Of a stretch of DNA of 64,000 nucleotides, positions 50,109-59,416 are shown one piece after another (the first letter of the stretch is position 1; every line of letters starts with the position of its first letter). This DNA is from UBA5972 sp964567685 (GTDB lineage Bacteria; Pseudomonadota; Alphaproteobacteria; Rhodobacterales; Rhodobacteraceae). The translations under genes were made by a program, and so were the position numbers. The notes beneath the pieces were generated by a model that was not told where the DNA came from, did not search any database, and was given only the letters and a program-made list of their open reading frames with translations. The stretch spans positions 6,460 through 70,459 of the forward strand of contig CAZMNO010000015.1 of assembly GCA_964567685.1 (NCBI GenBank), in the 5' to 3' direction.

Positions 50109-51307
50109 CAGTTCTCGATCCCGGCAATCCTGGCCCCGTCAGCGGTTTCGGTGATCACGAAAACCGGTCTCGGGGCGGAAGGTTTCTGACCTTCAAAACT
50201 CAATTGCAACCTCCCGTCCCCTAGATCCTCGATCACCGGGCGCGTCGGGTCGACCTTGAAGGCCAAGAAAAACGATTTCATCGTGATCATCTGCGCCATC
50301 GCTTTGCGGCCGTCGCGCGTGTCGGTGAAATAGGGTTCCAGAATATCGGGATTGCCCAGCAAAGCGGTTGCATCGGGCGCGCCTTCCCCCAGAAGCGTCA
50401 CAACGAGCGAGCGCACCAGCGCCTCGCCGCTTGACTGATCAGCGCTGATCTCAACAGTTTCAGGCGCGCTGTCATTCGTGATCGGAGCGAGCGAGGCGAT
50501 CTGCCAGCCATGCCGCCGGTCGCGGGCGAGCGTCACTTTAAAGCGGCGTGTTTCGACCATGGTGCGACGGGGAATATTAACCTCGATTATACCGGTCGGT
50601 TTGTCTGGATGCCCCCTGAATTCAATAACATTTATTGTTTTCTCCCGGTCCAGCGTTGCCGCAGCCCACAGCGTCGCGATTGAGCCAAGAGCGTTCAAAC
50701 AGTCTTTGCGCGCGTCTTCGCGGCAGTCAGAGACCTGCCGCCAATACCCACCACCGCCAATAGCCCAGTGTCGGCCCAATGTCTCGTGCAACCAGGATGC
50801 CGGGTCAAGCTGCTCGCTCCTCACTGCTCTTTCTTTCTGTGCTGTCAGCCAATCCAACAGCACGGTTTCCGGTGCTGCATCAACCGGCGTCAGCCGCCGC
50901 TGGCTCAGCGCCAGCGCACGTAGCTTCCATTCACCTCTGATCCTGATGAAATCAACCTCGGTTGACCAGTCACTGCCTGGCAATTCGCTGTAGCGCAGAC
51001 GCATCCGCACCCGCGCCGCATCTTCCGCCAGTTGAACTTCAAGAACCTCACCCTCAATGGCCCCATAAAGCGCTAAATGGGTCAGAACCACGCCTTGCCC
51101 CGGCTTGATCTTTTCATTCATCCAGCGCTGATCTTCATCGATCAGGCGCGAAAACTCAGGCGCGACCTCGCGTTTTCCAAGCGCGGCCTGCGCCTTTGCC
51201 GCGGCAATGGCCTCGCTCATATAGGCCTGTGCCTGACCGGCCAGATCCTCAGCATAAGCGGCGGGTGTCTGGGCCAAGAGGGCCAGGATCAGGGTGCGTT
51301 TAATCAT
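50108..51307 (-). CDS. Exported protein of unknown function
   Basis: A 399-residue protein starting MIKRTLILALLAQTPAAYAE, a signal peptide cleaved near residue 19. It contains a possible repeated domain with beta-rich character (TEVDFIRIRGEWKLRALALS near 115-134; VMVETRRFKVTLARD-like near 245) and only two Cys (near 200). No family was recognised. The start at 51307 overlaps the upstream stop by eight bases, indicating translational coupling to the VWA gene. Confidence 0.6.
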   Translation of the reverse strand: MIKRTLILALLAQTPAAYAEDLAGQAQAYMSEAIAAAKAQAALGKREVAPEFSRLIDEDQRWMNEKIKPGQGVVLTHLALYGAIEGEVLEVQLAEDAARVRMRLRYSELPGSDWSTEVDFIRIRGEWKLRALALSQRRLTPVDAAPETVLLDWLTAQKERAVRSEQLDPASWLHETLGRHWAIGGGGYWRQVSDCREDARKDCLNALGSIATLWAAATLDREKTINVIEFRGHPDKPTGIIEVNIPRRTMVETRRFKVTLARDRRHGWQIASLAPITNDSAPETVEISADQSSGEALVRSLVVTLLGEGAPDATALLGNPDILEPYFTDTRDGRKAMAQMITMKSFFLAFKVDPTRPVIEDLGDGRLQLSFEGQKPSAPRPVFVITETADGARIAGIEN

Positions 51308-53591
51308 GGCGCACCTCAATCGAATAGGCTGAAAACTCAGGGCGCAGGCTGGGCGACCGGCTTTCGATCAGAATGCGGATAGGCCCGGAAATATCCACCT
51401 TAACCGGTTTGTTATTGCCGCGGCCAATCCTCTTGCCACTGCCCTCATCAAAGACAGACAGCCGGTAACGCAGCTTGGGATTTTCAAGCGCCAGCGACAC
51501 GCTCATCTTGCCAGCGGCATCAGGCGCATGACGCCAGACGTCAACAACATCCTCGCGCCCGATATGCCCGGCACCAACACCCGACGCACCGATCAGCGCC
51601 ACATCGCCACCTTTCGGATCAGCCCCGGCATCGCCGCTTTCGCCATCGACAAAGGGCAGGAGGGATATCTGAAACAGGCTGTTGGGGGACAGCAGGCGAT
51701 AATTATCCCCGATGCCAAAGATGAACCCTTTACCCTCGGTATCGGCAAAATAGGCATCAAATGCCGTGCCGGGAATGCCGCTTCCGCGCGCTGCCTGCGC
51801 CCTGGTCGGGCTGCCATCGGGGTAAAGGATGTCAATGGTCATCGCGGTCGGTGCAGCAGCATTTTCCCTTGGCCCGTCATCGGTCATCGAAAATTGCCGT
51901 GATTGAATAAGCCCCCGGATATGGCCCAGCTGCCCTTCCTCGCTCGCAACCCGGTAATAGCGATAGATGCCGGCCTCAAGCAATTCGCCGACCGTATAGA
52001 TACCCGGCGGCAGCAGGGTTGCGGTTTCCGGCGTGTCGCCCCCCTTCACCGGGTTTTCACAGCTCGGGGCGATGCGCTCGGTCTTCTCGATCGCGACCTC
52101 AACGACTTCTTTCAGCACCCGCGCCAGCGAAGTACTATCGCTTGCGTCAAGATACTCCGTCCCCCCGGACCGCGCCACGGCCTCAAGCTTCTGCCGTTGC
52201 TCTGCATCAAGGTCATAGCCAACGACATAGGTCGAAACGTCAACCCCCGCCGCTGACAGGTCTCGTGCCGCCTGAACCGGGTCGCCACCGCAGGTCTCTT
52301 CGCCATCTGAGATCAGAACAGCGATGCGGCGCGAGGCCGGAACCGATTGTAGGCTTTCCCCGGCCGCACTAAGCGAGGCCGCCAGAGGGGTATAGCCATA
52401 TGCCGTCAACGCCCGCGCCGTTTGCGCAATGCGCCGCGCCTGATTCTTGCCAAAAGGCACGATTTCCGCGGTATTCGGGCAGCTCGCCGCGGCGGTTTTT
52501 TCAAGCCGCGTGTCAAAGCCATAGGCGCGCAGGCTGGCAACCACATTCGCCCCGTCAATCCCCCTCACCGCCGCCGAAAGCGCTGTCTTGGCGATGGACA
52601 TCTTGGTTTTGCCGCCCTGTCGCGCCGCCATCGAACCGCTGGCATCCAGGATAAAGGCAATGGCAACCGGATCGGACAGCGGTTCAGCTTCGTCAGGATC
52701 CAACCCCTTGGTGTACTCAAGCAAGCCCTTGCTGATGGCGTCAAAAGCGGGGCAACTTTCAGTCCCGGTATCGACATATCGCAACGAACCACCACTGCCA
52801 CTGTCTGAAAACAGGGGGCCGCTCATGCTGGCCGATGAGGTTTCCCCCCCTTCGCCTTCAAGCGGCGGCAGGTCACCGGGCGGGGTCTTTCCAACCTCAA
52901 GACTGCCCCCACTGCCGCCTTCCGGCAGGGCCTCGTCAATCATCGGGCCGCCAAGGCGGGCAAGGTCGCGCGCCTCTTCAATCAGAAAGAAATTCCCGCC
53001 CGAGGCAAGGGCAAGCGCGGCAAGCCCGTGCAGACGGTTCGCATCGCCAAGCGCCACCACATCAATCGCGATATCCGGCCCGGTCTGCTCGGCCACCCAA
53101 AGCGGATCATCATCGCAACTCGACACGGTATCGGTGAAATAGACAATCCGCCCACCTCCACGCGCCTGCAGATCGGCAACCGCCTGTTCAAGCGCCGCAG
53201 TGGGGGCAGACTGATGGCCATCTGCAGCCAGCGACCCGATAAAGCCCTCCAAATCGACAGACCCAAAGGGCGCATCAATCGCCGCACTTGCGCAATCCCG
53301 GGCCTTATCGCCGCTCTTCCCGGTCGAGGCCCGGCGCAACGAGACATCGTCGCGCCCGCTCAGCACCGCGTCATGGGCCCGCAGAAGCGCGCCCACCGCC
53401 TTGATCTTGGGTGCAGGCGTCAGCGCCCATTTGCCCGGTCGCCCTTCCTGATCATAAATGATGATTGTCGCGACATCGTCAAAGAACAATGGCTCGGCAG
53501 TTTGGGCACTTTCAGAAGAAGCAATGAACGAAACTGCGGCAAGCGCTAAAACACCGCCCAACCACCGCGCGGGGATATCAATTAAAAACAT
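51300..53591 (-). CDS. Exported von Willebrand A (VWA) domain protein
   Basis: A 763-residue protein with an N-terminal signal peptide (MFLIDIPARWLGGVLALAAV, then SFIASSESAQTAE). A degenerate first VWA-like half spans about 35-230, a Gly/Ser/Pro linker follows (about 235-290), and a full VWA domain begins at about 308 with the metal-ion MIDAS motif D316-A-S-G-S320, plus TPLAASLSAAG and ISDGEETCGGD. C-terminal beta-rich domains follow. VWA proteins bind partners through a Mg ion. It heads the three-gene exported operon on the minus strand. The frame is open to 53624, but the start at 53591 gives a typical signal peptide. Confidence 0.75.
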   Translation of the reverse strand: MFLIDIPARWLGGVLALAAVSFIASSESAQTAEPLFFDDVATIIIYDQEGRPGKWALTPAPKIKAVGALLRAHDAVLSGRDDVSLRRASTGKSGDKARDCASAAIDAPFGSVDLEGFIGSLAADGHQSAPTAALEQAVADLQARGGGRIVYFTDTVSSCDDDPLWVAEQTGPDIAIDVVALGDANRLHGLAALALASGGNFFLIEEARDLARLGGPMIDEALPEGGSGGSLEVGKTPPGDLPPLEGEGGETSSASMSGPLFSDSGSGGSLRYVDTGTESCPAFDAISKGLLEYTKGLDPDEAEPLSDPVAIAFILDASGSMAARQGGKTKMSIAKTALSAAVRGIDGANVVASLRAYGFDTRLEKTAAASCPNTAEIVPFGKNQARRIAQTARALTAYGYTPLAASLSAAGESLQSVPASRRIAVLISDGEETCGGDPVQAARDLSAAGVDVSTYVVGYDLDAEQRQKLEAVARSGGTEYLDASDSTSLARVLKEVVEVAIEKTERIAPSCENPVKGGDTPETATLLPPGIYTVGELLEAGIYRYYRVASEEGQLGHIRGLIQSRQFSMTDDGPRENAAAPTAMTIDILYPDGSPTRAQAARGSGIPGTAFDAYFADTEGKGFIFGIGDNYRLLSPNSLFQISLLPFVDGESGDAGADPKGGDVALIGASGVGAGHIGREDVVDVWRHAPDAAGKMSVSLALENPKLRYRLSVFDEGSGKRIGRGNNKPVKVDISGPIRILIESRSPSLRPEFSAYSIEVRHD

Positions 53592-53756
53592 GCCCCAGCT
53601 TAACTTTGCCCGGCCATATGTCATGGGGAAATTGGCCCGATGGGGCAGATTTTTTGAACTGTTGCAGGAAAGGAAGCCGAGAGACTTCCGTTAATAGATT
53701 TGATTTATACGATAATTGAGCATACAAAAAGCTGCAGGCAGGCTATAGGACCCCCC

Positions 53757-54446
53757 ATGAAAACCGCATTTCGGGACGTCAAGGAAGATATCCGCGCCCG
53801 GATTATCGACGGTGTCTGGGCCCCGGGCGATCTGGTTCCCAACGAAGTGGATATCGCGGCAGAGTTCAACTGCGCTCGCGCAACCGTCAACCGGGCGATG
53901 CGCGAACTGGCCGAAGAAGGGTTGATCGAACGCAAGCGCAAGGCCGGAACACGGGTGCGCATGGCACCGGTGCGTCAGGCGCGCTTCACCATTCCGATCC
54001 TGCGCAAAGAAGTGGAATCACGCGGGCAGATCTACCGCTACAGCCTTGTGAGCAGCGCGGTCATGATGGCACCCGACTGGCTCAGGGCGCGGCTCGATCT
54101 CAATCCCGCCGATCAGGTTTTGCACCTTACATGCATACACTACGCCGACGGGCATCCTTATCAGTTCGAGGATCGCTGGATCAATCTCGCAGCCCTGCCC
54201 AGCGCAAGGGAAACTGATTTCTCGCTGAACGGTCCGACAGAATGGCTGATCGCAACGGTGCCGTTTTCAGATGCCGAAATCAGCTTTTCAGCGACTTCGG
54301 CTGATGAGACCCTGGCGCGCCATCTGGGTTGTGCCCTTGCCGATGCCCTTTTCATGGTAGAACGCTCTACCTGGTGGCAGGGTCAGGCCATCACCTTTGT
54401 CCGGCTGGTTTTTCAGCGCGGGCACCGGATGACAACCCGCTACTGA
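53757..54446 (+). CDS. hutC: Histidine utilisation repressor, GntR/HutC family
   Basis: A 229-residue regulator: winged helix at residues 1-70 (ARATVNRAMRELAEEGLIER near 42-61) and a UTRA ligand domain from about 85. The start at 53757 fits the family; an upstream frame adds residues unlike it. The gene is convergent with hutF, stops adjacent, and sits next to hutFIHGU. HutC normally represses hut genes until urocanate accumulates; binding sites are likely in the 55812-55887 gap. Confidence 0.85.
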   Translation: MKTAFRDVKEDIRARIIDGVWAPGDLVPNEVDIAAEFNCARATVNRAMRELAEEGLIERKRKAGTRVRMAPVRQARFTIPILRKEVESRGQIYRYSLVSSAVMMAPDWLRARLDLNPADQVLHLTCIHYADGHPYQFEDRWINLAALPSARETDFSLNGPTEWLIATVPFSDAEISFSATSADETLARHLGCALADALFMVERSTWWQGQAITFVRLVFQRGHRMTTRY

Positions 54447-55811
54447 TCACAAACCATCGCGCAATGCGCCTGCCGCCTTACGATACGCATCGGTAATTTC
54501 ATCGCGGCGAATATGCCGACCCTGCCTGACCATATGCCGCCCGGCAGCCCAGACATCACTGACCATCCGGCTGTCACCGGCAAAGGCGAAACTGTCCAAT
54601 ATGGTATCACCCCTAAGCCCGGCAAGATTGATATGATCCATATCAAGGGCCATAAGATCCGCCCATTCACCAACCGCCAGGACACCCTTTCCGCGCCCGG
54701 CCGCACGGGCCCCACCGGTTGCGATACCGTCAAATATCCGTCGTCCGGTCGACCGTTCAGCATCTGCCAAAGCGGCGCGCGTATGATCGCGCAAGCGCTG
54801 GGTCGTGTCCAGCACGCGCATTTCTTCAGCCAATGAAATCAGGATGTTACTATCAGAACCGATGGATATCTGCCCCCCTGCATCCATCCAGCGCACACCG
54901 TCGAAAATGCCATCGCCCAGTGACGCCTCGGTGATTGGGCACAGCCCGGCAACTGCCCCGGTTCGCGCCAGAGCAACGGTTTCCTCAGGCGTCATCTGGG
55001 TGGCGTGTATCATGCACCATTGCTGATCAAGCGGCAGATTATCAAGCGCCCATTGCACCGGGCGTGCACCCCAGGCCGACAGAACTTCCTCAACCTCAGG
55101 GATCTGCTCAGCGATATGAATATGCACCGGCCCCCCAGATGCCAGTTCAGGTGCTGCGCGCAGCTCTGCTGGGGCAACCGCGCGAAGGGAATGCGGGGCA
55201 ACGCCAAGGTTGGTATCTTCGGGCAGCGCTTTCAGCGTGTCGCGTGCATCAGCGACCAGCCGCGCAAACCGCTCGGGGTCGTTCCCAAACCGCAACTGTC
55301 CAGCCCCCAGCGCCCGACCATCACACCCCCCATGCTGGTATTGCACCGGCAAAAGCGTCAGCCCGATGCCGCTGGTTGCGGCTGCGGCGGCAATCCGGTC
55401 GGCCATTTCGCTCAACCGATCAAATGGTGTGCCATCCGCCTGATGATGCAGGTAATGAAACTCCACATTCGTCGCAAACCCCGCTTCCAGCATCTCCATC
55501 TGCACCAGTGCGGCAATCGCTTCGACCTGTTCGGGCGTGATCTGATCGAGAAACCGGTACATCAGGCTGCGCCATGTCCAGAAGCTGTCGGTTGGGTTCT
55601 TTCCCCGATGCTCCGTCAGCCCGGCCATTGCACGCTGAAAGGCGTGGCTGTGGCTGTTTGCCGGGGCAGGGACCAGAACATCGTATTGGCTGCCCTCGGG
55701 CGGGGCATCGGTCGCAACTTCAGCGATGCGCCCATCCGCACCGATCTTCATGCGGACATTCTGCTCCCAACCGGTGGAGGTCAGCCCCTGTTCGGCCCAA
55801 AGCGTGGTCAT
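54447..55811 (-). CDS. hutF: Formimidoylglutamate deiminase
   Basis: A 454-residue amidohydrolase-superfamily enzyme. VLVPAPANSHSHAFQRAMAG near residues 45-64 is the first metal-binding segment, VHIHIAEQIPEVEEVLSAWG near 225-244 and CPITEASLGDGIFDG near 295-309 mark the active site. It turns N-formimidoyl-glutamate into N-formylglutamate and ammonia, then HutG removes formate. The preferred start is ATG at 55811, MTTLWAEQGL; a longer frame to 55835 overlaps the promoter region. Confidence 0.85.
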   Translation of the reverse strand: MTTLWAEQGLTSTGWEQNVRMKIGADGRIAEVATDAPPEGSQYDVLVPAPANSHSHAFQRAMAGLTEHRGKNPTDSFWTWRSLMYRFLDQITPEQVEAIAALVQMEMLEAGFATNVEFHYLHHQADGTPFDRLSEMADRIAAAAATSGIGLTLLPVQYQHGGCDGRALGAGQLRFGNDPERFARLVADARDTLKALPEDTNLGVAPHSLRAVAPAELRAAPELASGGPVHIHIAEQIPEVEEVLSAWGARPVQWALDNLPLDQQWCMIHATQMTPEETVALARTGAVAGLCPITEASLGDGIFDGVRWMDAGGQISIGSDSNILISLAEEMRVLDTTQRLRDHTRAALADAERSTGRRIFDGIATGGARAAGRGKGVLAVGEWADLMALDMDHINLAGLRGDTILDSFAFAGDSRMVSDVWAAGRHMVRQGRHIRRDEITDAYRKAAGALRDGL

Positions 55812-55823
55812 GTGCTTCTTTCC

Positions 55824-55849
55824 TTGACAAGTCAATATGTGCAGACATA
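55824..55849. promoter_or_regulatory. hut divergent regulatory region
   Basis: TTGAC-AA-GTCAA (55824-55835) is a 5-base-arm palindrome whose first half is a -35-like TTGACA. TATGT-GCAG-ACATA (55836-55849) follows directly and overlaps the expected spacer and -10 region on the plus strand. Both lie between the hutF and hutI starts and are candidate HutC binding sites. Palindrome assignment is by eye. Confidence 0.5.
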
Positions 55850-55887
55850 AAGCATATTAAACCACCCGAAACAAGAGTCGAGTCGCC

Positions 55888-57078
55888 ATGCTTTTGACCA
55901 AAGTCACGATAGCCACAATGACCGGTCCGTCGGCATATGGATTGCTCGAAGACGGGGCCATTGCTCTTTGCGGGGACCGCATTGTCTGGGTGGGGCCTCT
56001 GAACGATCTGCCGGCGAATTATGCGTCGCTTGAACAAAAGGATTTTGGCCACCGGCTCGTCACGCCCGGCCTGATCGACTGCCACACCCATATCGTCTTT
56101 GGCGGTAACCGGGCGCGCGAGTTTGAGATGCGGCTCAAAGGGGCTTCTTATGAAGAGATCGCGCGTGCGGGTGGGGGCATCGTTTCCACAGTCAGGGCAA
56201 CAAGGGAAGCCAGCGAAAACGAACTTCTGGCCGATGCCCTCTTGCGGGTCGATGCGCTGATCGCCGAGGGCGTCAGCCTGATCGAAGTGAAATCCGGTTA
56301 TGGGCTAGATCAGGAAACCGAGCTGCGCATGCTGCGCGCAGCGCGGCGGATCGCCGGGGAAAGGCCGATCGATGTGCGCACCAGTTTCCTGGGGGCGCAC
56401 GCTTTGCCGCCGGAATACGCCGACCGTCACGACGCCTATCTCGCTGAGGTCTGCATCCCCGCCCTGCGCGCTGCCCATCAGGAAGGTCTGGTTGATGCGG
56501 TCGATGGTTTCTGTGAAGGCATCGCCTTTCAGCCAGAACATATCGCCCGTGTCTTTGATGTTGCCCGTGAACTGGGGCTGCCGGTCAAGCTCCATGCCGA
56601 ACAGCTTAGCAATCTCGGTGGGGCCAGACTGGCAGCCAGCTATGGCGCAATGTCAGCGGATCACATTGAATATATTGATGAAAGTGGCGTAAAAGCCATG
56701 GCCGATGCCGGCACCGTGGCGGTGATCCTTCCCGGTGCGTTCTATACTCTCAGGGAAACGCAGGCACCTCCGATAGATATGTTTCGCCAGCAGGGCGTTC
56801 CAATGGCGCTGGCTACCGATGCCAATCCCGGCTCCTCACCTCTGACCTCACTTCTTCTGACCATGAACATGGGCTCAACACTCTTTCGCATGACCCCGGA
56901 AGAGGCGCTGGCCGGAGTCACAAGCAACGCGGCACGCGCGCTCAGGCTTGATGACCGCGGCACAATAGCGCCAGGAAAAAGCGCCGATCTGGCGATCTGG
57001 AATGTCGAACACCCCGCCGAACTGGCCTACCGGATCGGCTTCAACCCGCTTCACAAACGCATTTTCGGGGGGAATTGA
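55888..57078 (+). CDS. hutI: Imidazolonepropionase
   Basis: A 396-residue amidohydrolase-superfamily enzyme that opens the imidazolone ring to N-formimidoyl-glutamate. Metal-binding segment TPGLIDCHTHIVFGGNRARE near residues 59-78 (His66, His68), VKSGYGLDQETELRMLR near 130-146, and ATDANPGSSPLTSLLLTMNM near 309-328 are typical. First gene of the plus-strand hut operon, with a four-base overlap with hutH. The ATG follows a short gap after the promoter region. Confidence 0.9.
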   Translation: MLLTKVTIATMTGPSAYGLLEDGAIALCGDRIVWVGPLNDLPANYASLEQKDFGHRLVTPGLIDCHTHIVFGGNRAREFEMRLKGASYEEIARAGGGIVSTVRATREASENELLADALLRVDALIAEGVSLIEVKSGYGLDQETELRMLRAARRIAGERPIDVRTSFLGAHALPPEYADRHDAYLAEVCIPALRAAHQEGLVDAVDGFCEGIAFQPEHIARVFDVARELGLPVKLHAEQLSNLGGARLAASYGAMSADHIEYIDESGVKAMADAGTVAVILPGAFYTLRETQAPPIDMFRQQGVPMALATDANPGSSPLTSLLLTMNMGSTLFRMTPEEALAGVTSNAARALRLDDRGTIAPGKSADLAIWNVEHPAELAYRIGFNPLHKRIFGGN

Positions 57079-58616
57079 TGGGCACGCTTCAGCTGACACC
57101 CGGCACCGTGACCCTTGCTGAGCTGGCCGAGGTCTACTGGAACCAGACGCCGGTTATGCTCAACCCATCCTGCCGCCCGGATGTCGAAAGAGCTGCCCGG
57201 CGGATTGCCGCTGCCGCAGCAGACGATGCGCCAATCTATGGTGTGAACACCGGATTTGGTAAACTCGCCTCGATCAAAATCGCAAGGGAAGACACTGCGA
57301 CACTGCAACGCAACCTCATCCTGTCCCATTGCTGTGGCGTTGGCCAACCTATCTGCACACGCATGGCGCGGTTGGTTATGAGCCTGAAATTATTGAGCTT
57401 TGGCCGTGGTGCCTCAGGCGTTCGCTGGGAGTATGTCACGCTGCTGGAAGAGATGCTGGCGCGCGGTGTGACCCCTTTGATCCCGGCACAAGGTTCGGTC
57501 GGGGCTTCGGGTGATCTCGCTCCTCTGGCGCACATGACGGCGGTGGTGATCGGCGAAGGCGAAGCTGAATATCAGGGCGTGGTTCTACCTGGTCACGAGG
57601 CCCTGAGCCGCGCCGGTCTGACACCACTCTCCCTTGGCGCCAAGGAGGGGCTCGCCTTCATCAACGGCACCCAGTTCTCCACCGCTTTCGCCCTGGCCGG
57701 GCTTTTTGAAGCCTGGCGCGCCGCGCAAAACGCGCTGGTGATCTCGTCAATGTCGACCGATGCGATCATGGGCTCCACCGCGCCACTGCAGCCGGAAGTC
57801 CACGCATTACGTGGCCAGCGCGGTCAGATCGAAGCCGCGGCGACAATGCGCCAAATTCTGAAGGGCTCGGTCATCCGCGAAAGCCACCGCAACGGTGACA
57901 GCCGGGTGCAGGATCCCTATTGCATCCGCTGCCAGCCGCAGGTGACGGGGGCGGCCATGGACGTGATGCGACAGGCCGCGACCACGCTTGAGATTGAAGC
58001 CAATGCCGCCACCGATAACCCTCTGGTATTGTCCGGGGTCGACATGATCGTATCCGGCGGCAATTTTCACGCCGAACCCGTTGGGTTTGCTGCCGACATG
58101 ATCGCACTGGCGGTCTCGGAAATAGGCGCCATCAGCCAGCGCCGCATCGCCCTGATGGTGGATCCGGCACTAAGCTTCGATTTGCCACCGTTCCTGACAC
58201 CCGATCCGGGGCTCAACTCCGGCCTGATGATCGCCGAGGTAACTACGGCTGCATTGATGAGTGAAAACAAGCATTTAGCTAACCCCTGCGTCACTGATTC
58301 AACCCCCACCAGTGCCAATCAGGAAGACCATGTCAGCATGGCCGCCCATGGTGCGCGGCGACTTGGCAGAATGGTGACAAACCTCAACCACATTCTCGGG
58401 GTTGAGGTAATGTGCGCTGCACAAGGTATCGAGTTTCGCGTGCCACTTGAAACTTCTGATCCCCTGCAATTGGTGCTGCACGAACTGCGTCAGAGCATCG
58501 ACACAATTGGTGCCGACCGATACCTCGCCCCCGATCTGGAAGAGGCGGCGCGTCTTGTCAGTTCAGCCGCGCTGACCAAGGCCAGCGGTGTGGCCCTGCC
58601 GGAGCTGGCAGCATGA
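57075..58616 (+). CDS. hutH: Histidine ammonia-lyase
   Basis: A 513-residue lyase. GVNTGFGKLA near residues 55-64 and SVGASGDLAPLAHM near 140-153 are the family marks, the latter holding the Ala-Ser-Gly that cyclises into the MIO cofactor. QDPYCIRCQPQVTGAAMD near 275-292 and ENKHLANPCVTDSTPTSANQ near 395-414 complete the active site. It removes ammonia from histidine to give urocanate. The gene overlaps hutI and hutG by four bases each. Confidence 0.9.
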   Translation: MMGTLQLTPGTVTLAELAEVYWNQTPVMLNPSCRPDVERAARRIAAAAADDAPIYGVNTGFGKLASIKIAREDTATLQRNLILSHCCGVGQPICTRMARLVMSLKLLSFGRGASGVRWEYVTLLEEMLARGVTPLIPAQGSVGASGDLAPLAHMTAVVIGEGEAEYQGVVLPGHEALSRAGLTPLSLGAKEGLAFINGTQFSTAFALAGLFEAWRAAQNALVISSMSTDAIMGSTAPLQPEVHALRGQRGQIEAAATMRQILKGSVIRESHRNGDSRVQDPYCIRCQPQVTGAAMDVMRQAATTLEIEANAATDNPLVLSGVDMIVSGGNFHAEPVGFAADMIALAVSEIGAISQRRIALMVDPALSFDLPPFLTPDPGLNSGLMIAEVTTAALMSENKHLANPCVTDSTPTSANQEDHVSMAAHGARRLGRMVTNLNHILGVEVMCAAQGIEFRVPLETSDPLQLVLHELRQSIDTIGADRYLAPDLEEAARLVSSAALTKASGVALPELAA

Positions 58617-59416
58617 ATGTGTTCAGCGTCACAAGAGGCGACAGCGCGATTGTTCTGGGCCAACCCCATGGCGGTACACATGTGCCAAACGAGATTTTCG
58701 CCCGCCTGAACAAACGCGGGCAGGGGCTAGACGATACCGACTGGCACATCAACCGGCTCTATGACGCTCTCCTGCCCGGGGCCACGGTGGTGCAGTCAAA
58801 TATCCACCGCTACGTGATCGACGCCAACCGCGACCCGGCGGGCGTTTCGCTTTATCCCGGCCAGAACACCACGTCGCTTTGCCCGGTGACCGATTTTGAA
58901 GGCGAAGCGATCTGGCAGGAAGGGCAGGCACCGTCGCCTGACGAAATCCTCAGCCGCCGCGCGGCCTATCATGCGCCCTATCACAAGGCACTTGCAGAGG
59001 AACTGGAGCGCGTCAAATCCCGCCACGGCGTTGCGGTGCTTTACGACTGCCATTCGATCCGCTCGGAAATTCCTTTTCTGTTTGACGGCCTGCTGCCAGT
59101 CTTTTCCATCGGCAGCAACAATGGCGAGACCTGTTCGGCAGCGATCGAACGCCTGACGAGTGAAACCTGCACCGCTGCCAAAGGCTTTGACACGGTCGTG
59201 AACGGTCGTTTCAAAGGCGGCTTGTCAACGCGCCACTATGGCCACCCCGAAACTGGCATCCACGCCATACAAATGGAACTCGCCCAACGTGCCTATATGG
59301 ACGAGGCCACCCCATGGGGGTACAGGCAGGACCGGGCCGACCTTTTACGCATTGTGTTGCGCCAAATACTGGTCGGGATCGAAGAACTGGCGATGTCACG
59401 GAGACTTCAATGCTGA
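58613..59416 (+). CDS. hutG: N-formylglutamate deformylase
   Basis: A 267-residue zinc-dependent hydrolase. LGQPHGGTHVPNEI near residues 15-28, DCHSIRSEIPFLFDGLLP near 142-159 and TRHYGHPETGIHAIQMEL near 203-220 are the family's metal and substrate segments. It releases formate and glutamate from N-formylglutamate. The final seven bases overlap the start of the dioxygenase gene. Formate made here can be oxidised by the formate dehydrogenase at 37289-41511. Confidence 0.85.
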   Translation: MNVFSVTRGDSAIVLGQPHGGTHVPNEIFARLNKRGQGLDDTDWHINRLYDALLPGATVVQSNIHRYVIDANRDPAGVSLYPGQNTTSLCPVTDFEGEAIWQEGQAPSPDEILSRRAAYHAPYHKALAEELERVKSRHGVAVLYDCHSIRSEIPFLFDGLLPVFSIGSNNGETCSAAIERLTSETCTAAKGFDTVVNGRFKGGLSTRHYGHPETGIHAIQMELAQRAYMDEATPWGYRQDRADLLRIVLRQILVGIEELAMSRRLQC

